This document shows positions 1 through 7,835 of a DNA stretch of 64,000 nucleotides, one piece after another; within the stretch, counting starts at the first letter, position 1, and each line of letters opens with the position of its first letter. Source of the stretch: Mucilaginibacter sp. (GTDB lineage Bacteria; Bacteroidota; Bacteroidia; Sphingobacteriales; Sphingobacteriaceae); assembly GCA_030445275.1 (NCBI GenBank), contig JAUCSE010000058.1:1-64000 (forward strand), read 5' to 3'. The position numbers and the translations under genes were made by a program. The notes beneath the pieces are model-generated. The model worked only from the letters and a program-made list of their open reading frames with translations. It was not told where the DNA came from and searched no databases.

Positions 1-109
1 GTAATTGAAAGGTGTGGTGCTCATTAAAGCGCTGATCAAGGTTAAATGTTGAAAAGTGCGTTATAGAAGTGCCTTCAATGTTTATATCAACTATTAGTTT
101 CTTTTCCAT
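1..109 (-). CDS. tssI: VgrG spike protein, 5' end only (cut by window edge)
   Basis: Reading the minus strand from the ATG at 109 gives 36 in-frame codons beginning MEKKLIVDINIEG and containing THFSTFNLDQRFNEHHTFQL before the window ends. A short beta-rich start with an FN-x-HHTF motif is typical of the N-terminus of Bacteroidota VgrG (TssI), the trimeric spike at the tip of the T6SS tube. The gene starts 18 bases after the stop of the lipoprotein gene at 128-757, so it is probably the third gene of an effector-immunity-vgrG unit. Only the first few percent of the protein is visible, so the gp27/gp5 core and any C-terminal effector domain cannot be judged. The T6SS context makes the call fairly safe despite the short length. 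Confidence 0.75.
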   Translation of the reverse strand, partial: MEKKLIVDINIEGTSITHFSTFNLDQRFNEHHTFQL

Positions 110-127
110 AATTAAGTTTATAATCCC

Positions 128-757
128 CTAGCCTTTAAGCGGCCACGGGCAGAAATAACTTATGACCTTATACTGGCCCTTTACCTTACCAAAAACAAAC
201 CCATAGGAGGTTTCTTTTCCATTACGCTGCTCGTACTGCTGCTGTAGCTCATACAGCGTACTGCCCTTATCTATAACAGCTTTTATGGTTATGTAGTAGT
301 TTTCAGTGGTATTATTATCAATTTCAGAAAGATCATCTTCCCGGCTCTGGGGTATAAGCCGTTGCGCATCTTTGCTAAATATATTATCGGCATACTGCGG
401 GTATTCTGTTACAGTTATCAAGCCATCGGCTGGGTTTATAGTGGTTGATTTCAGATCTTCACTTGTCCACTGCGGCAGTGTTTGGAGCGGAAAATAAAGC
501 ATGGAGCGTAACGCTGTTTTATCACCCTTTTTTACCGTTTCCTTGAATTTTTTTAAAAATGCCCTGAATTGCTGTTCATCATTATTTTTGACTGTTACCG
601 TTGGTTTGGCAGTTGAATTAGCTGAATACGTATTTTGTTTAACACTATCAGTTTTACTTGTTTGCGCCGGAGTATTACCCTTGCACCCGGTGTTAAGACA
701 TACCAATACCATGAGTTGACAGATCAATATGAATGTTATTCTTTTTAGCATGATCAA
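128..757 (-). CDS. Lipoprotein, candidate T6SS immunity protein
   Basis: This 209-residue protein (207 if it starts at the second Met, 751) has a hydrophobic signal ending in a lipobox-like LNTGC, so it should be a lipidated envelope protein. After a Ser/Thr/Asn-rich linker comes a folded domain of about 140 residues starting near QQFRAFLKKFKETVKKGD; a helix followed by beta strands would suit an NTF2-like fold, but I cannot confirm that. Its start codon overlaps the stop of the putative cell-wall hydrolase upstream (ATGA arrangement), implying translational coupling, and vgrG follows. A periplasm-facing lipoprotein coupled to a lytic effector is the usual layout of an effector-immunity pair. 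The immunity role is inferred from position only; I recognise no known immunity family. Confidence 0.6.
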   Translation of the reverse strand: MIMLKRITFILICQLMVLVCLNTGCKGNTPAQTSKTDSVKQNTYSANSTAKPTVTVKNNDEQQFRAFLKKFKETVKKGDKTALRSMLYFPLQTLPQWTSEDLKSTTINPADGLITVTEYPQYADNIFSKDAQRLIPQSREDDLSEIDNNTTENYYITIKAVIDKGSTLYELQQQYEQRNGKETSYGFVFGKVKGQYKVISYFCPWPLKG

Positions 758-1647
758 CTTCTTGGTATACTAATAATTGCCCGGTCTTCCATCCGTTTAA
801 GTATAACAGCCGCGCCTAATTGTTGCGACACTGCATCTGCACTAAAAACGCCATCTTTTACATATTTGCCTTTAGTGTAATGATTTGAAAAACTCCATAA
901 ATATGGGGTATGTATCCCTTTTTTGTTATATCCAAAACCATTATACCCTTCCAGCTTTTGAAGTATATATGGTAGGCTCCAATTGTTAACCTTATCATAT
1001 TTCATCAGCTTAAGCGCATCAACAGCACTTTCTTCAAAAGTAAATGGTGGGCCGTGCCCCACTTTAGGTCTGTGAGTTGGTACCTGCACCGTGTACCCTG
1101 TTAATGGATCGCCGTTATGCAGATGCTTTTTAAAACTAAATGAACACTCCAGATAATGAACACACGCTATAAAATACCAGGGAATAGAGGAACCTCCTCC
1201 GAAAAAATTATTAGGCGAATAAACATCGCCACCTAACAAACTACTACCATCAAAAAAATTATTACCAAGAATAGTGCTGATTTGCGGTTTGATATCCGTA
1301 TTCAACAGACTATTAGGTAATGTTGAATCCAATTTTGACAAATTGAGTGAACCGGCGCTAAACCTGTCAAAAAAAGAAGTATAGCTGGATGCAAACAAAT
1401 CTTTGTTAACCGTTGGAAATAGCATGCCATTACCTAACCGTACCAGGCTTGATATATTTTCATACCGGTTGCGGTTTACAGTAACATTCTCGTCTATCAC
1501 TTTATCAACCTGAGCAATTTTCTCTTTAGCTACTACACAGGTATTAAAAAGCAACAGATACTCCATTGCAGTTGGTATAGATGATTTTTTTGATCTTTTT
1601 TTGGTGGTAGGGGCAGGGGCACGAGTTATCCTTTTCTTCTTTTTCAT
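754..1647 (-). CDS. Putative peptidoglycan hydrolase, T6SS effector candidate
   Basis: The frame is open from 1701, but I place the start at the ATG at 1647 (MKKKKRITRAPAP) because a long terminator hairpin of the upstream tssD occupies 1685-1746. The protein is then 297 residues. The N-terminus is Lys/Pro-rich with no clear signal peptide, as expected for a T6SS cargo. The C-terminal half carries HYLECSFSF followed by HLHNGDPLTGYTVQVP, PPFTFEESAVDAL and YNGFGYNKKG...SPYLW-like segments (here HTPYLWSFSNHY), a pattern I associate with lysozyme-like hydrolases that cut the glycan strand; Glu167 (in HYLE) is the likely acid. It sits between two tssD genes and vgrG, overlapping a lipoprotein gene by 4 bases. 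The fold assignment is moderate; the effector role is inferred from the neighbours. Confidence 0.6.
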   Translation of the reverse strand: MKKKKRITRAPAPTTKKRSKKSSIPTAMEYLLLFNTCVVAKEKIAQVDKVIDENVTVNRNRYENISSLVRLGNGMLFPTVNKDLFASSYTSFFDRFSAGSLNLSKLDSTLPNSLLNTDIKPQISTILGNNFFDGSSLLGGDVYSPNNFFGGGSSIPWYFIACVHYLECSFSFKKHLHNGDPLTGYTVQVPTHRPKVGHGPPFTFEESAVDALKLMKYDKVNNWSLPYILQKLEGYNGFGYNKKGIHTPYLWSFSNHYTKGKYVKDGVFSADAVSQQLGAAVILKRMEDRAIISIPRS

Positions 1648-1684
1648 AACGTATATCAAAGAATTAAAAAAAGAATTAAAATAG

Positions 1685-1746
1685 AATAAGCTAAAAAACA
1701 CGGAGAAAAAGCTTTTAATTACTCCCTCCGCATTTTTTAGCTTATA
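1685..1746 (-). terminator. Long hairpin after tssD
   Basis: AATAAGCTAAAAAA-CA-CGGAG at 1685-1705 is mirrored by CTCCG-CA-TTTTTTAGCTTAT at 1726-1745, giving a stem of about 19 pairs with one CA/CA internal mismatch and a 20-base loop. On the minus strand it lies 14 bases beyond the tssD stop. It marks the likely end of the tssD transcript and rules out an upstream start for the next gene. Confidence 0.65.
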
Positions 1747-1759
1747 TTAAAACATTGGC

Positions 1760-2152
1760 TTATTTAGGCCAATCGTTTTCGTGCTGGGCATTGCCCATTT
1801 TTAGTTTACGTGCTGAAATGACGAAGCTTAATGACATGGGGTTGTTGCCAATAATAGATATACCTTCATTATACTGAATGATATAACCTTCTTCAAAATT
1901 CAATTCCTTCATTTTTGCATCTTCGTCAGATTTTTTGAAGGTAATAGTTCCGCTAATTGGTTTGTACTGATTATTAACCATTGATTCGATAACCGAGGTA
2001 TCTTCAGTTGATTCAACTTCAACCTGTATAGTACCACCATACACACCTGATGACGGACGCCCTTTTGCGTCAACGTCTCTGTTTAATGAAAAACTGCACT
2101 GCAGCACATCAAACTCCTTTGATCCAAGACTAATTCTTGCTTTGAAAGCCAT
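1760..2152 (-). CDS. tssD: T6SSiii tube protein TssD (Hcp), copy 1
   Basis: A 130-residue protein starting MAFKARISLGSKEFDVLQC and ending ARKLKMGNAQHENDWPK, matching the Bacteroidota TssD family (Hcp of T6SS subtype iii), about the usual length. Hcp hexamers stack to form the inner tube and can carry small effectors. Conserved stretches include SLNRDVDAKGRPSSGVYGG, ESTEDTSVIESMVNNQYKP and MSLSFVISARKLK. It is the downstream member of a tandem pair with the gene at 2228-2629, to which it is roughly 70% identical by eye. A strong hairpin follows it, so it ends a transcript before the effector gene. No signal peptide is present, as expected for a tube protein assembled in the cytoplasm. Confidence 0.93.
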   Translation of the reverse strand: MAFKARISLGSKEFDVLQCSFSLNRDVDAKGRPSSGVYGGTIQVEVESTEDTSVIESMVNNQYKPISGTITFKKSDEDAKMKELNFEEGYIIQYNEGISIIGNNPMSLSFVISARKLKMGNAQHENDWPK

Positions 2153-2227
2153 GATTTTTAAAATTAAAATTTAAAACAATTACTAAGGCGCTTACACGCC
2201 AACACATTTACGGTCAAAAATAATTAA

Positions 2228-2629
2228 TTAATTAGTTTTGCCTGGCCAGTCATTCACATGCTCAGCGCTGCCTAATTTAAGTTTACGTGCAGAGATCACA
2301 AACTTAAGGCTCATAGGATTTGCGCCTGTAATGTTAATACCCTCTGAATACTTTACAATGTAACCATCTTCAAAAGACAACTCTTTCATTTTGGAGTCTT
2401 CTTCAGATTTCTTAATCAGTAAAGTACCTGCAATGGGTTTGTACTGGTTGTTTACCATCGATTCGATGATGGAAGTGTCTTCGGTAGATTCGATCTCTAT
2501 ATCGATCGTTCCACCATAAACGCCTGAGGAAGGGCGTCCTTTTGAGTCAACATCGCGGTTAAGCGCATAAGAGCAAGTAAGAACATCGTAATCCTTGCCC
2601 GAAAAATTTAATCTTGCTTTGAAAGCCAT
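2228..2629 (-). CDS. tssD: T6SSiii tube protein TssD (Hcp), copy 2
   Basis: A 133-residue paralogue of the neighbouring tssD: MAFKARLNFSGKDYDVLTC at the start, then ALNRDVDSKGRPSSGVYGG and ESTEDTSIIESMVNNQYKP. Differences concentrate in beta-strand positions such as RISLGSKEF versus RLNFSGKDY and at the C-terminus (ends WPGKTN). Two tube proteins may form mixed tubes or load different effectors; T6SSiii loci often carry several tssD genes. The 5' leader (2630-2732) is AT-rich and contains a TATATTTG element matching the Bacteroidota -7 consensus TAnnTTTG, so this is probably the first gene of a tssD-tssD transcript independent of tssC. Confidence 0.93.
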   Translation of the reverse strand: MAFKARLNFSGKDYDVLTCSYALNRDVDSKGRPSSGVYGGTIDIEIESTEDTSIIESMVNNQYKPIAGTLLIKKSEEDSKMKELSFEDGYIVKYSEGINITGANPMSLKFVISARKLKLGSAEHVNDWPGKTN

Positions 2630-2679
2630 AACGATAAATTTTGAGGTTAATTAATTAAATGATATTGTTTTTCAATATT

Positions 2680-2687
2680 CAAATATA
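2680..2687 (-). promoter_or_regulatory. Possible -7 element upstream of tssD copy 2
   Basis: On the minus strand the octamer TATATTTG fits the Bacteroidota -7 consensus TAnnTTTG and lies about 50 bases upstream of the tssD ATG at 2629. I do not see a good TTTG -33 element at the usual spacing, so this is tentative. Confidence 0.3.
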
Positions 2688-2732
2688 ACTACAAATATGG
2701 ATTATTATTGTTTTTTAAAATATTACTTTTTT

Positions 2733-3302
2733 TTAAATCAATTTTAATCCGAATGAATGAAGCTTTTGCAGCCATTTTTTACTGTATTCATTCTGCAAAG
2801 AATATAAATGCCCTATAGTGCTGGTATGCACCGGTTTGATCTGCCGTTTTTCAAGAATGCTCTTTTTAATAGCCAAATAAGTTGGGTGTTTATTTGTTTG
2901 CCAGTCGTTCCAGGCGGGTTCATCGAGGATGGATATGATACGGGCAGTTTTCCCACTAAAATTAATATCAGTGCGGCCTGCAGAACTTACAAATACCTGA
3001 TCGGGCATAAATATGCGGTCAAAGAAACCTTTAATCTTGGCGTTTATGGAATCTTTGTAAACCGGGCAAAAAATAGCAATATGGGTTGCCCATTTCAACA
3101 TATTGATGGCCTGTAGTAAATCGGGTTCTGTATCTGTATTATGAAGGCCAAATTGTTTATTGGGATTAAACTTAAGATCGGCTATCATCAGCTCCTTTAC
3201 GGTGCTTTGTGCAAGCTCTGCTCCTTCTTTATAAGCGCCTATGAGTACGGCTGTATTCTTGCCTTTATTAATATCTGCGTTAATGATCAATAGTTGCCTC
3301 AT
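2733..3302 (-). CDS. Flavodoxin-fold NAD(P)H oxidoreductase
   Basis: This 189-residue protein begins MRQLLIINADINKGKNT, where a beta strand is followed by a flavin phosphate-binding loop, and continues with ATHIAIFCPVYKDSINAKIKGFFDRIF, the characteristic segment of the quinone-reductase/FMN-reductase flavodoxin family. It should bind FMN or FAD and reduce quinones or similar acceptors with NAD(P)H in the cytoplasm. The sequence RIISILDEPAWNDW in the second half matches the usual position of the flavin-ring contact loop. The gene sits inside the T6SS locus between tssC and the tssD pair, separated from tssC by a terminator hairpin. Nothing in it suggests secretion, so it may be a bystander; this family is not a known T6SS component. 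Confidence 0.75.
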   Translation of the reverse strand: MRQLLIINADINKGKNTAVLIGAYKEGAELAQSTVKELMIADLKFNPNKQFGLHNTDTEPDLLQAINMLKWATHIAIFCPVYKDSINAKIKGFFDRIFMPDQVFVSSAGRTDINFSGKTARIISILDEPAWNDWQTNKHPTYLAIKKSILEKRQIKPVHTSTIGHLYSLQNEYSKKWLQKLHSFGLKLI

Positions 3303-3371
3303 TGGCTACAAACATAGCCAGTATTTAACAATTATTAAAGCTATACCTAAACTTAATTTAATCTAAAACAG

Positions 3372-3403
3372 CTGAGCCATCTATTTTTTGATAAATGGCT
3401 CAG
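3372..3403 (-). terminator. Rho-independent terminator after tssC
   Basis: CTGAGCCAT at 3372-3380 pairs with ATGGCTCAG at 3395-3403, with a 14-base AT-rich loop, followed on the minus strand by CTGTTTTA. It lies 9 bases past the tssC stop and separates the tssQ-to-tssC unit from the flavodoxin gene. Confidence 0.75.
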
Positions 3404-3411
3404 TTATTTTG

Positions 3412-4800
3412 TTATTGCTGTTTATATTCGGTATCCCAAACAGTATTTTCATCTTCACCTTTTTGGCCATCAAGCTTTACTACAAAGCTTTTAGCCGGAA
3501 AATAAGGAGTGATGTTAATATCAAGATGTATACGATCTTTTTGCTGTTCGTCGCGCTCAAAACGAATAATCTTGAAACGCTCAATAAGCCTGTCTGGCCC
3601 TTGTATATTATCCAGGAATTTTACGATCTGCGAGCGCAGATCCTGCTCTGTTTTTGAGTTCCAGTTTTCAAAAGCACGTCTGTTTAAAAAGTCAAAAAGC
3701 ACTTTGGTGATATAATCAAATACACGCACCACTGAATAAGTTTGCAAGCCTATATTATCGCCATTGAATAATGTTTTGGCCGAAAATGCCATAACCTTAC
3801 CATACTCATTAACCATGGGCACCAGTCCCACCCGTTCAAGGTGTGATATTTCACTTTTCTTCAAATCAAACCTTACACCATCAACCTCATTTACAGCGCC
3901 ATGTTTTTTACCCGCGGTAACCTGCGACATCAAGGTATAATACATTTTACCAGCAAGCGCCGCTGAGCCGGGTATATACAGATCTTCTTCCTCACCAGCT
4001 TCAGCTACCTTACCACGACCTACAAGCCAGTTACAGGTCATGATGGTGTTTGATTTAAAGGCATCACCACCGGTTAAATTGGCTGCTGTAAACAGGTCTA
4101 TAACATCATCTGGTTGTTCAAGGTCGGCAAAGTCAGTAACCAGCATAACCTTGTTATCATAAGCTATTTTTGACCACCGCTCAACTACCTTATTGGAGCC
4201 CAGATACCCTGGTATAACCAATATGGAATAATTTTGACGCAGATCTAAACGGTCATAATTTTGTTTTAGCTCATTGGCTGTAAATTCAATGAACCGCGGG
4301 TTATCCAATTCTTTCAGCTGATCAAGCGAGGCATTCATAACCACCACGTTCTTTAATTTATCAGCTTCTGTATTTTTATAGAAAAGATGTACCGAACGAT
4401 AAGATTGCTCCAGATCGCGTGTGGCCTGCAGTACATTTAAAAGGTTTTGATTTAAGTTTTCCTCTGTTTTTTGCAGATTCTCCGTGCTTTTTTCAACAGT
4501 GCTGCTTACCGAGTCGCCATTTTCCAGCGCATCTATCCATTGACTAAGTTTCAATTTCAGCTCATCACGCTCGGTTTTCTTCTCATCATCGGTTAAAAAT
4601 ATTTGCTTACGGGCTTTGCGTTCCGGGTTAAGGTTCTGTAAACCTTCAATAGTAGCTTCCAGCAGATCAAAACCACCTACGCGCGAAAGTTTTTCGAGGC
4701 TTGATGATAGGGATAGTTCTTCCTTACTGCTTTTATCATTTGGCTTATAAGCCTGACCAGATGACTGATCATTAAGTATCTGCTCGTTGGGTGTTGCCAT
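3412..4800 (-). CDS. tssC: T6SS contractile sheath large subunit TssC
   Basis: The 462-residue product matches TssC (VipB), which with TssB builds the contractile sheath around the Hcp tube. Visible landmarks are FDLLEATIEGLQNLNPERKARK near residue 45, the assembly segment YSILVIPGYLGSNKVVERWSKIA near 190, MVTDFADLEQPDDV, FTAANLTGGDAFKSNTIMTCNWLVGRGKV, and the C-terminal DLRSQIVKFLDNIQGPDRLIERFKI and WDTEYKQQ. The length is typical. It lies 25 bases downstream of tssB, the invariant sheath pair, and is the last gene before a terminator. TssC N-terminal helices are the usual target for ClpV disassembly, and tssH is two genes upstream. Confidence 0.95.
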   Translation of the reverse strand: MATPNEQILNDQSSGQAYKPNDKSSKEELSLSSSLEKLSRVGGFDLLEATIEGLQNLNPERKARKQIFLTDDEKKTERDELKLKLSQWIDALENGDSVSSTVEKSTENLQKTEENLNQNLLNVLQATRDLEQSYRSVHLFYKNTEADKLKNVVVMNASLDQLKELDNPRFIEFTANELKQNYDRLDLRQNYSILVIPGYLGSNKVVERWSKIAYDNKVMLVTDFADLEQPDDVIDLFTAANLTGGDAFKSNTIMTCNWLVGRGKVAEAGEEEDLYIPGSAALAGKMYYTLMSQVTAGKKHGAVNEVDGVRFDLKKSEISHLERVGLVPMVNEYGKVMAFSAKTLFNGDNIGLQTYSVVRVFDYITKVLFDFLNRRAFENWNSKTEQDLRSQIVKFLDNIQGPDRLIERFKIIRFERDEQQKDRIHLDINITPYFPAKSFVVKLDGQKGEDENTVWDTEYKQQ

Positions 4801-4825
4801 GATCGTATTTTTATATGTTTAGGTA

Positions 4826-5266
4826 TTATTGATCCAACTCTTTAACTATGCTCTTTAACGCATCAATAAACGCCTGTTTGGTTTCGGCATTATCAAGGGT
4901 TGTTTTTAGTGTTTTATTTGTTTTTAACTGCTTAATAATGTTCTGATACATTTCGCGCTGAATATTAAGCTTACGCAGATAATTGCTTTGCTGAACCAGC
5001 CTTTTAGGGGCAAAATCGCCCAGGTTAGTAAAATGGAAGGTTTCATTTACGTTTGATCCGTCCGTTTTTTCGAGCGCAACATTAACTTTAGGTTTATAAT
5101 GCTGAAATACCTCTTCAACATTTTTTAAACCTTCTACTTTTTCGGGGCGAAGCGGCTCATTATCAGTTAACTGCTGAATAAATAATGTTTTATTAGGAGC
5201 TATATCACCAAATGCTTCTGAGGTATCGACTTTCTTTTCGTTTCCTCCTATTTCGTAATTAAACAT
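4826..5266 (-). CDS. tssB: T6SS contractile sheath small subunit TssB
   Basis: A 146-residue protein with the order typical of Bacteroidota TssB: MFNYEIGGNEKKVDTSEAFG, then NKTLFIQQLTDNEPLRPEKVEGLKNVEEVF, the domain VNVALEKTDGSNVNETFHFTNLGDFAPKRL, and a C-terminal helix LKTTLDNAETKQAFIDALKS. GDFAP is the strongly conserved VipA-type motif where the protein joins TssC. It is co-transcribed with tssC directly downstream and tssH upstream (96-base gap). The protein acts in the cytoplasm as part of the sheath. Confidence 0.93.
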   Translation of the reverse strand: MFNYEIGGNEKKVDTSEAFGDIAPNKTLFIQQLTDNEPLRPEKVEGLKNVEEVFQHYKPKVNVALEKTDGSNVNETFHFTNLGDFAPKRLVQQSNYLRKLNIQREMYQNIIKQLKTNKTLKTTLDNAETKQAFIDALKSIVKELDQ

Positions 5267-5362
5267 AGTTTCTTAAATAAATGATAAGTATAGAATTGTA
5301 AATATTAATAATGCAATTGCTGTCAAATTGTTTTTAACTAACCTTTATTCTTTGAAAAAGAG

Positions 5363-7834
5363 TTATTTAATGTCCCATAACAACTCTTCGCTGTCTGTAT
5401 TTTTATTTATAATAACGCTATTTCCCTTTTTTAATTCTCCCGAAATAATATAACGGGATATTGGCCGCCTTAATTGGTTGCGTATAACACCAGATAGCTG
5501 CCTGGCACCGTATTTTGGTGTAAAACCTTTTAAAGCTAACATATTTTTAGCTTCATCGCTAATTTGTATGCCAATACCCATTTTTTCGAGTGCCTGCACC
5601 AGGCTTTTTAACTGGATATCAAATATACGCACCACGTTTTCTTCTGATATTGGCGCAAATGGTACTATTTCAGACAGACGCGCTAAAAACTCAGGACGGA
5701 AATTTTTTCCCATTACCTCCATTAGTTGCGCAGATGTAGGCATATGTCCTTTCTCCAGTTCGCCGGCAATCCACTCGCTACCTATGTTAGAGGTGAACAG
5801 GATAAGCGAATTGGAAAAATCGCCTTCTTTACCCAGTCTGTCGTGCATGTGCCCTTCGTCCAGTATTTGTAAAAAAATATCAAACACTGATGGATGCGCC
5901 TTCTCGATCTCATCAAACAAAACCACAGAATAAGGTTGCTGCCGTATTTTATTGACCAATAGTCCCCCCTCTTCATAACCAACATATCCTGGAGGAGCTC
6001 CGTATAGCAAGGCGGCAGAATGTTCTTCCTTAAACTCAGACATATCAAAGCGGATCATGGCTTTTTCGTCATTAAACAAAAATTCGGCAATGGATTTGGC
6101 CAGTTCTGTTTTTCCGGTACCTGTAGGACCCAGCAAAAAGAAGGACCCTGTAGGTTGTCCTTTTTTGTTTAAACCGCTCCTTGACTCTAAAATAGCATCT
6201 GACACTGCTTTAAGCGCCTGATCCTGCCCCACCACACGTTTTTTTAAAAAGCTCTCCATATTTAAAAGCCTTTCTTTTTCCTGTGCCTGTATCTTGCCTA
6301 AAGGGATACCTGTTTTGTAGGATATGATGGCCGCTATATCATACTTATCAACCACTTCTGTTTTATTGGCGGCAAGCGTTTCCAGCTGACTTAAGTTACG
6401 GTCAAAATAGGCAATGAACTCTTCGGGCGTTTCCAGGCTTTCTACCTGGGTTTCGTCATCAAGCTTACCTAATAAAACAGCGCTAACCTTATTGCGAAGC
6501 AAGGAATACAGCCATTTGTAGGATGCTATCAGTTCCGGATCGTCCTTGCGATTTTTAAGTTCCTCAAGATGTGTTTTTAATTCTTCAAGCGCAGTAACCG
6601 TGGTATCGTTCATTAAACGTATGGCAGCCATGGTGCGGTCTAGTAGGTCAAAGGCAGCATCGGGCAGCCTTCTGTCCTTCAGGTAGCGTTGCGCCAGGCG
6701 AACACATTCGTCGGCAGCATTGTCATCAACTTTTAGGTTGTGGTGCATTTCATACCGGGGTATCAGCTTTTTGAGCATTTTTATGGCCGTAGGCGTATCC
6801 GGCTCGTTTACCTGCAATACTTCAAAACGACGACTAAATGCCTGTTCAGGCTCAATCAGTTTACGGTATTCATCAATAGTGGTAGCACCTATCACGGTTA
6901 TGGCACCACGGGCAAGTTCGGGCTTTAGCAAATTGCCAACGCCACCGCCTATGGGCCCTTTGTTATCCAGCAGGGTATGTATCTCGTCAATAAACAGGAT
7001 AGCTTTGTCCAGCTGCTTAAGTTCGCGCAGAATGTTCTTTAGCCTATCCTCAATTTCACCTTTATATGATGCTCCGGCTATTAACGATCCCAGATCAAGC
7101 TCAAACAATTGTACGTTCTTTAATGAATCAGGTACATTGTTGTTTATAATATCAAGCGCAAAACCATCAACCAGGGCGGTTTTCCCTACCCCAGCATCAC
7201 CCGTTATCATTACATTGGGTTTGGTACGCCGGCTTAATATTTCCATAACCATCCGGGTTTCCCGCTCACGGCCTATTATAGGGTCAACCTTATCCTGGCG
7301 TGCCAGTTCGGTACGGTCAATGCAAAACTTGAGCAAGGCGTTGTTTTGCCTGGGTGCCCCATCGCCCTGATCTGTAACCGGATGAACGGCCTGTTGTATA
7401 TCTTCTTCTTTCAAATAAACATCCAACAGTTCCTTTTCCTTAACCGGGAATGATTTAAGCTGATTTACATCAAAGCCAACATTAGGTTTAACTAAAGCTG
7501 TAAGTACACATACAGGTGTTATTAAATCCAGCCCAAGTTTAATACGTACATTATCGGCCTCCTCAAAAACCAATCTTACGGCACTGTTTCCTAACATTTC
7601 ATCAGGCACAGTAAGCGCCGGGGAATAATCTTCCATCCGCACATCCGCCCAATCCTGTACATAGGCAGCATCTTTACCTATGGCCTGCAACAGGTTTCGT
7701 AAACCTACCTCCTGGTGCATTAAGCCTTTTAACAGATGCGCGGGGCCAAACTCCTTATGGTGATATTCCTTTGCAAGCGACTGAGCCACCCGCACTGCTG
7801 TTTTTACCGATTCGCTAAGATTAACTACATTCAT
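5363..7834 (-). CDS. tssH: T6SS sheath-recycling AAA+ ATPase TssH (ClpV)
   Basis: An 823-residue Clp/Hsp100 ATPase. Residues 1-140 form a Clp N domain with the twofold repeat. The first AAA+ module has Walker A GDAGVGKT at 212-219 and Walker B ILFIDE at 279-284; a shortened coiled-coil middle region spans about 410-490. The second module has Walker A GPTGTGKT at 569-576 and VVLFDEIEKAHP near 635. ClpV extracts TssC from contracted sheath for reuse. Compared with ClpB the linker looks reduced, as in ClpV, and the operon position directly before tssB-tssC supports the T6SS role. It starts one base after the stop of tssR, so the two are translationally close. Confidence 0.93.
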   Translation of the reverse strand: MNVVNLSESVKTAVRVAQSLAKEYHHKEFGPAHLLKGLMHQEVGLRNLLQAIGKDAAYVQDWADVRMEDYSPALTVPDEMLGNSAVRLVFEEADNVRIKLGLDLITPVCVLTALVKPNVGFDVNQLKSFPVKEKELLDVYLKEEDIQQAVHPVTDQGDGAPRQNNALLKFCIDRTELARQDKVDPIIGRERETRMVMEILSRRTKPNVMITGDAGVGKTALVDGFALDIINNNVPDSLKNVQLFELDLGSLIAGASYKGEIEDRLKNILRELKQLDKAILFIDEIHTLLDNKGPIGGGVGNLLKPELARGAITVIGATTIDEYRKLIEPEQAFSRRFEVLQVNEPDTPTAIKMLKKLIPRYEMHHNLKVDDNAADECVRLAQRYLKDRRLPDAAFDLLDRTMAAIRLMNDTTVTALEELKTHLEELKNRKDDPELIASYKWLYSLLRNKVSAVLLGKLDDETQVESLETPEEFIAYFDRNLSQLETLAANKTEVVDKYDIAAIISYKTGIPLGKIQAQEKERLLNMESFLKKRVVGQDQALKAVSDAILESRSGLNKKGQPTGSFFLLGPTGTGKTELAKSIAEFLFNDEKAMIRFDMSEFKEEHSAALLYGAPPGYVGYEEGGLLVNKIRQQPYSVVLFDEIEKAHPSVFDIFLQILDEGHMHDRLGKEGDFSNSLILFTSNIGSEWIAGELEKGHMPTSAQLMEVMGKNFRPEFLARLSEIVPFAPISEENVVRIFDIQLKSLVQALEKMGIGIQISDEAKNMLALKGFTPKYGARQLSGVIRNQLRRPISRYIISGELKKGNSVIINKNTDSEELLWDIK

Positions 7835-7835
7835 G

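Noticed and set aside
1647..1701. Upstream start for the effector gene
   Set aside because: The segment 1648-1701 overlaps the tssD terminator hairpin and encodes an unlikely Phe/Asn-rich leader.
5478..5933. Another long plus-strand frame opposite tssH
   Set aside because: It lacks any domain pattern and overlaps the second AAA+ module on the other strand.
6720..7370. Long open frame on the plus strand opposite tssH (216 codons)
   Set aside because: It is antisense to a well-conserved ClpV with both Walker motifs in frame; the frame's Ser-rich composition is that of a shadow.
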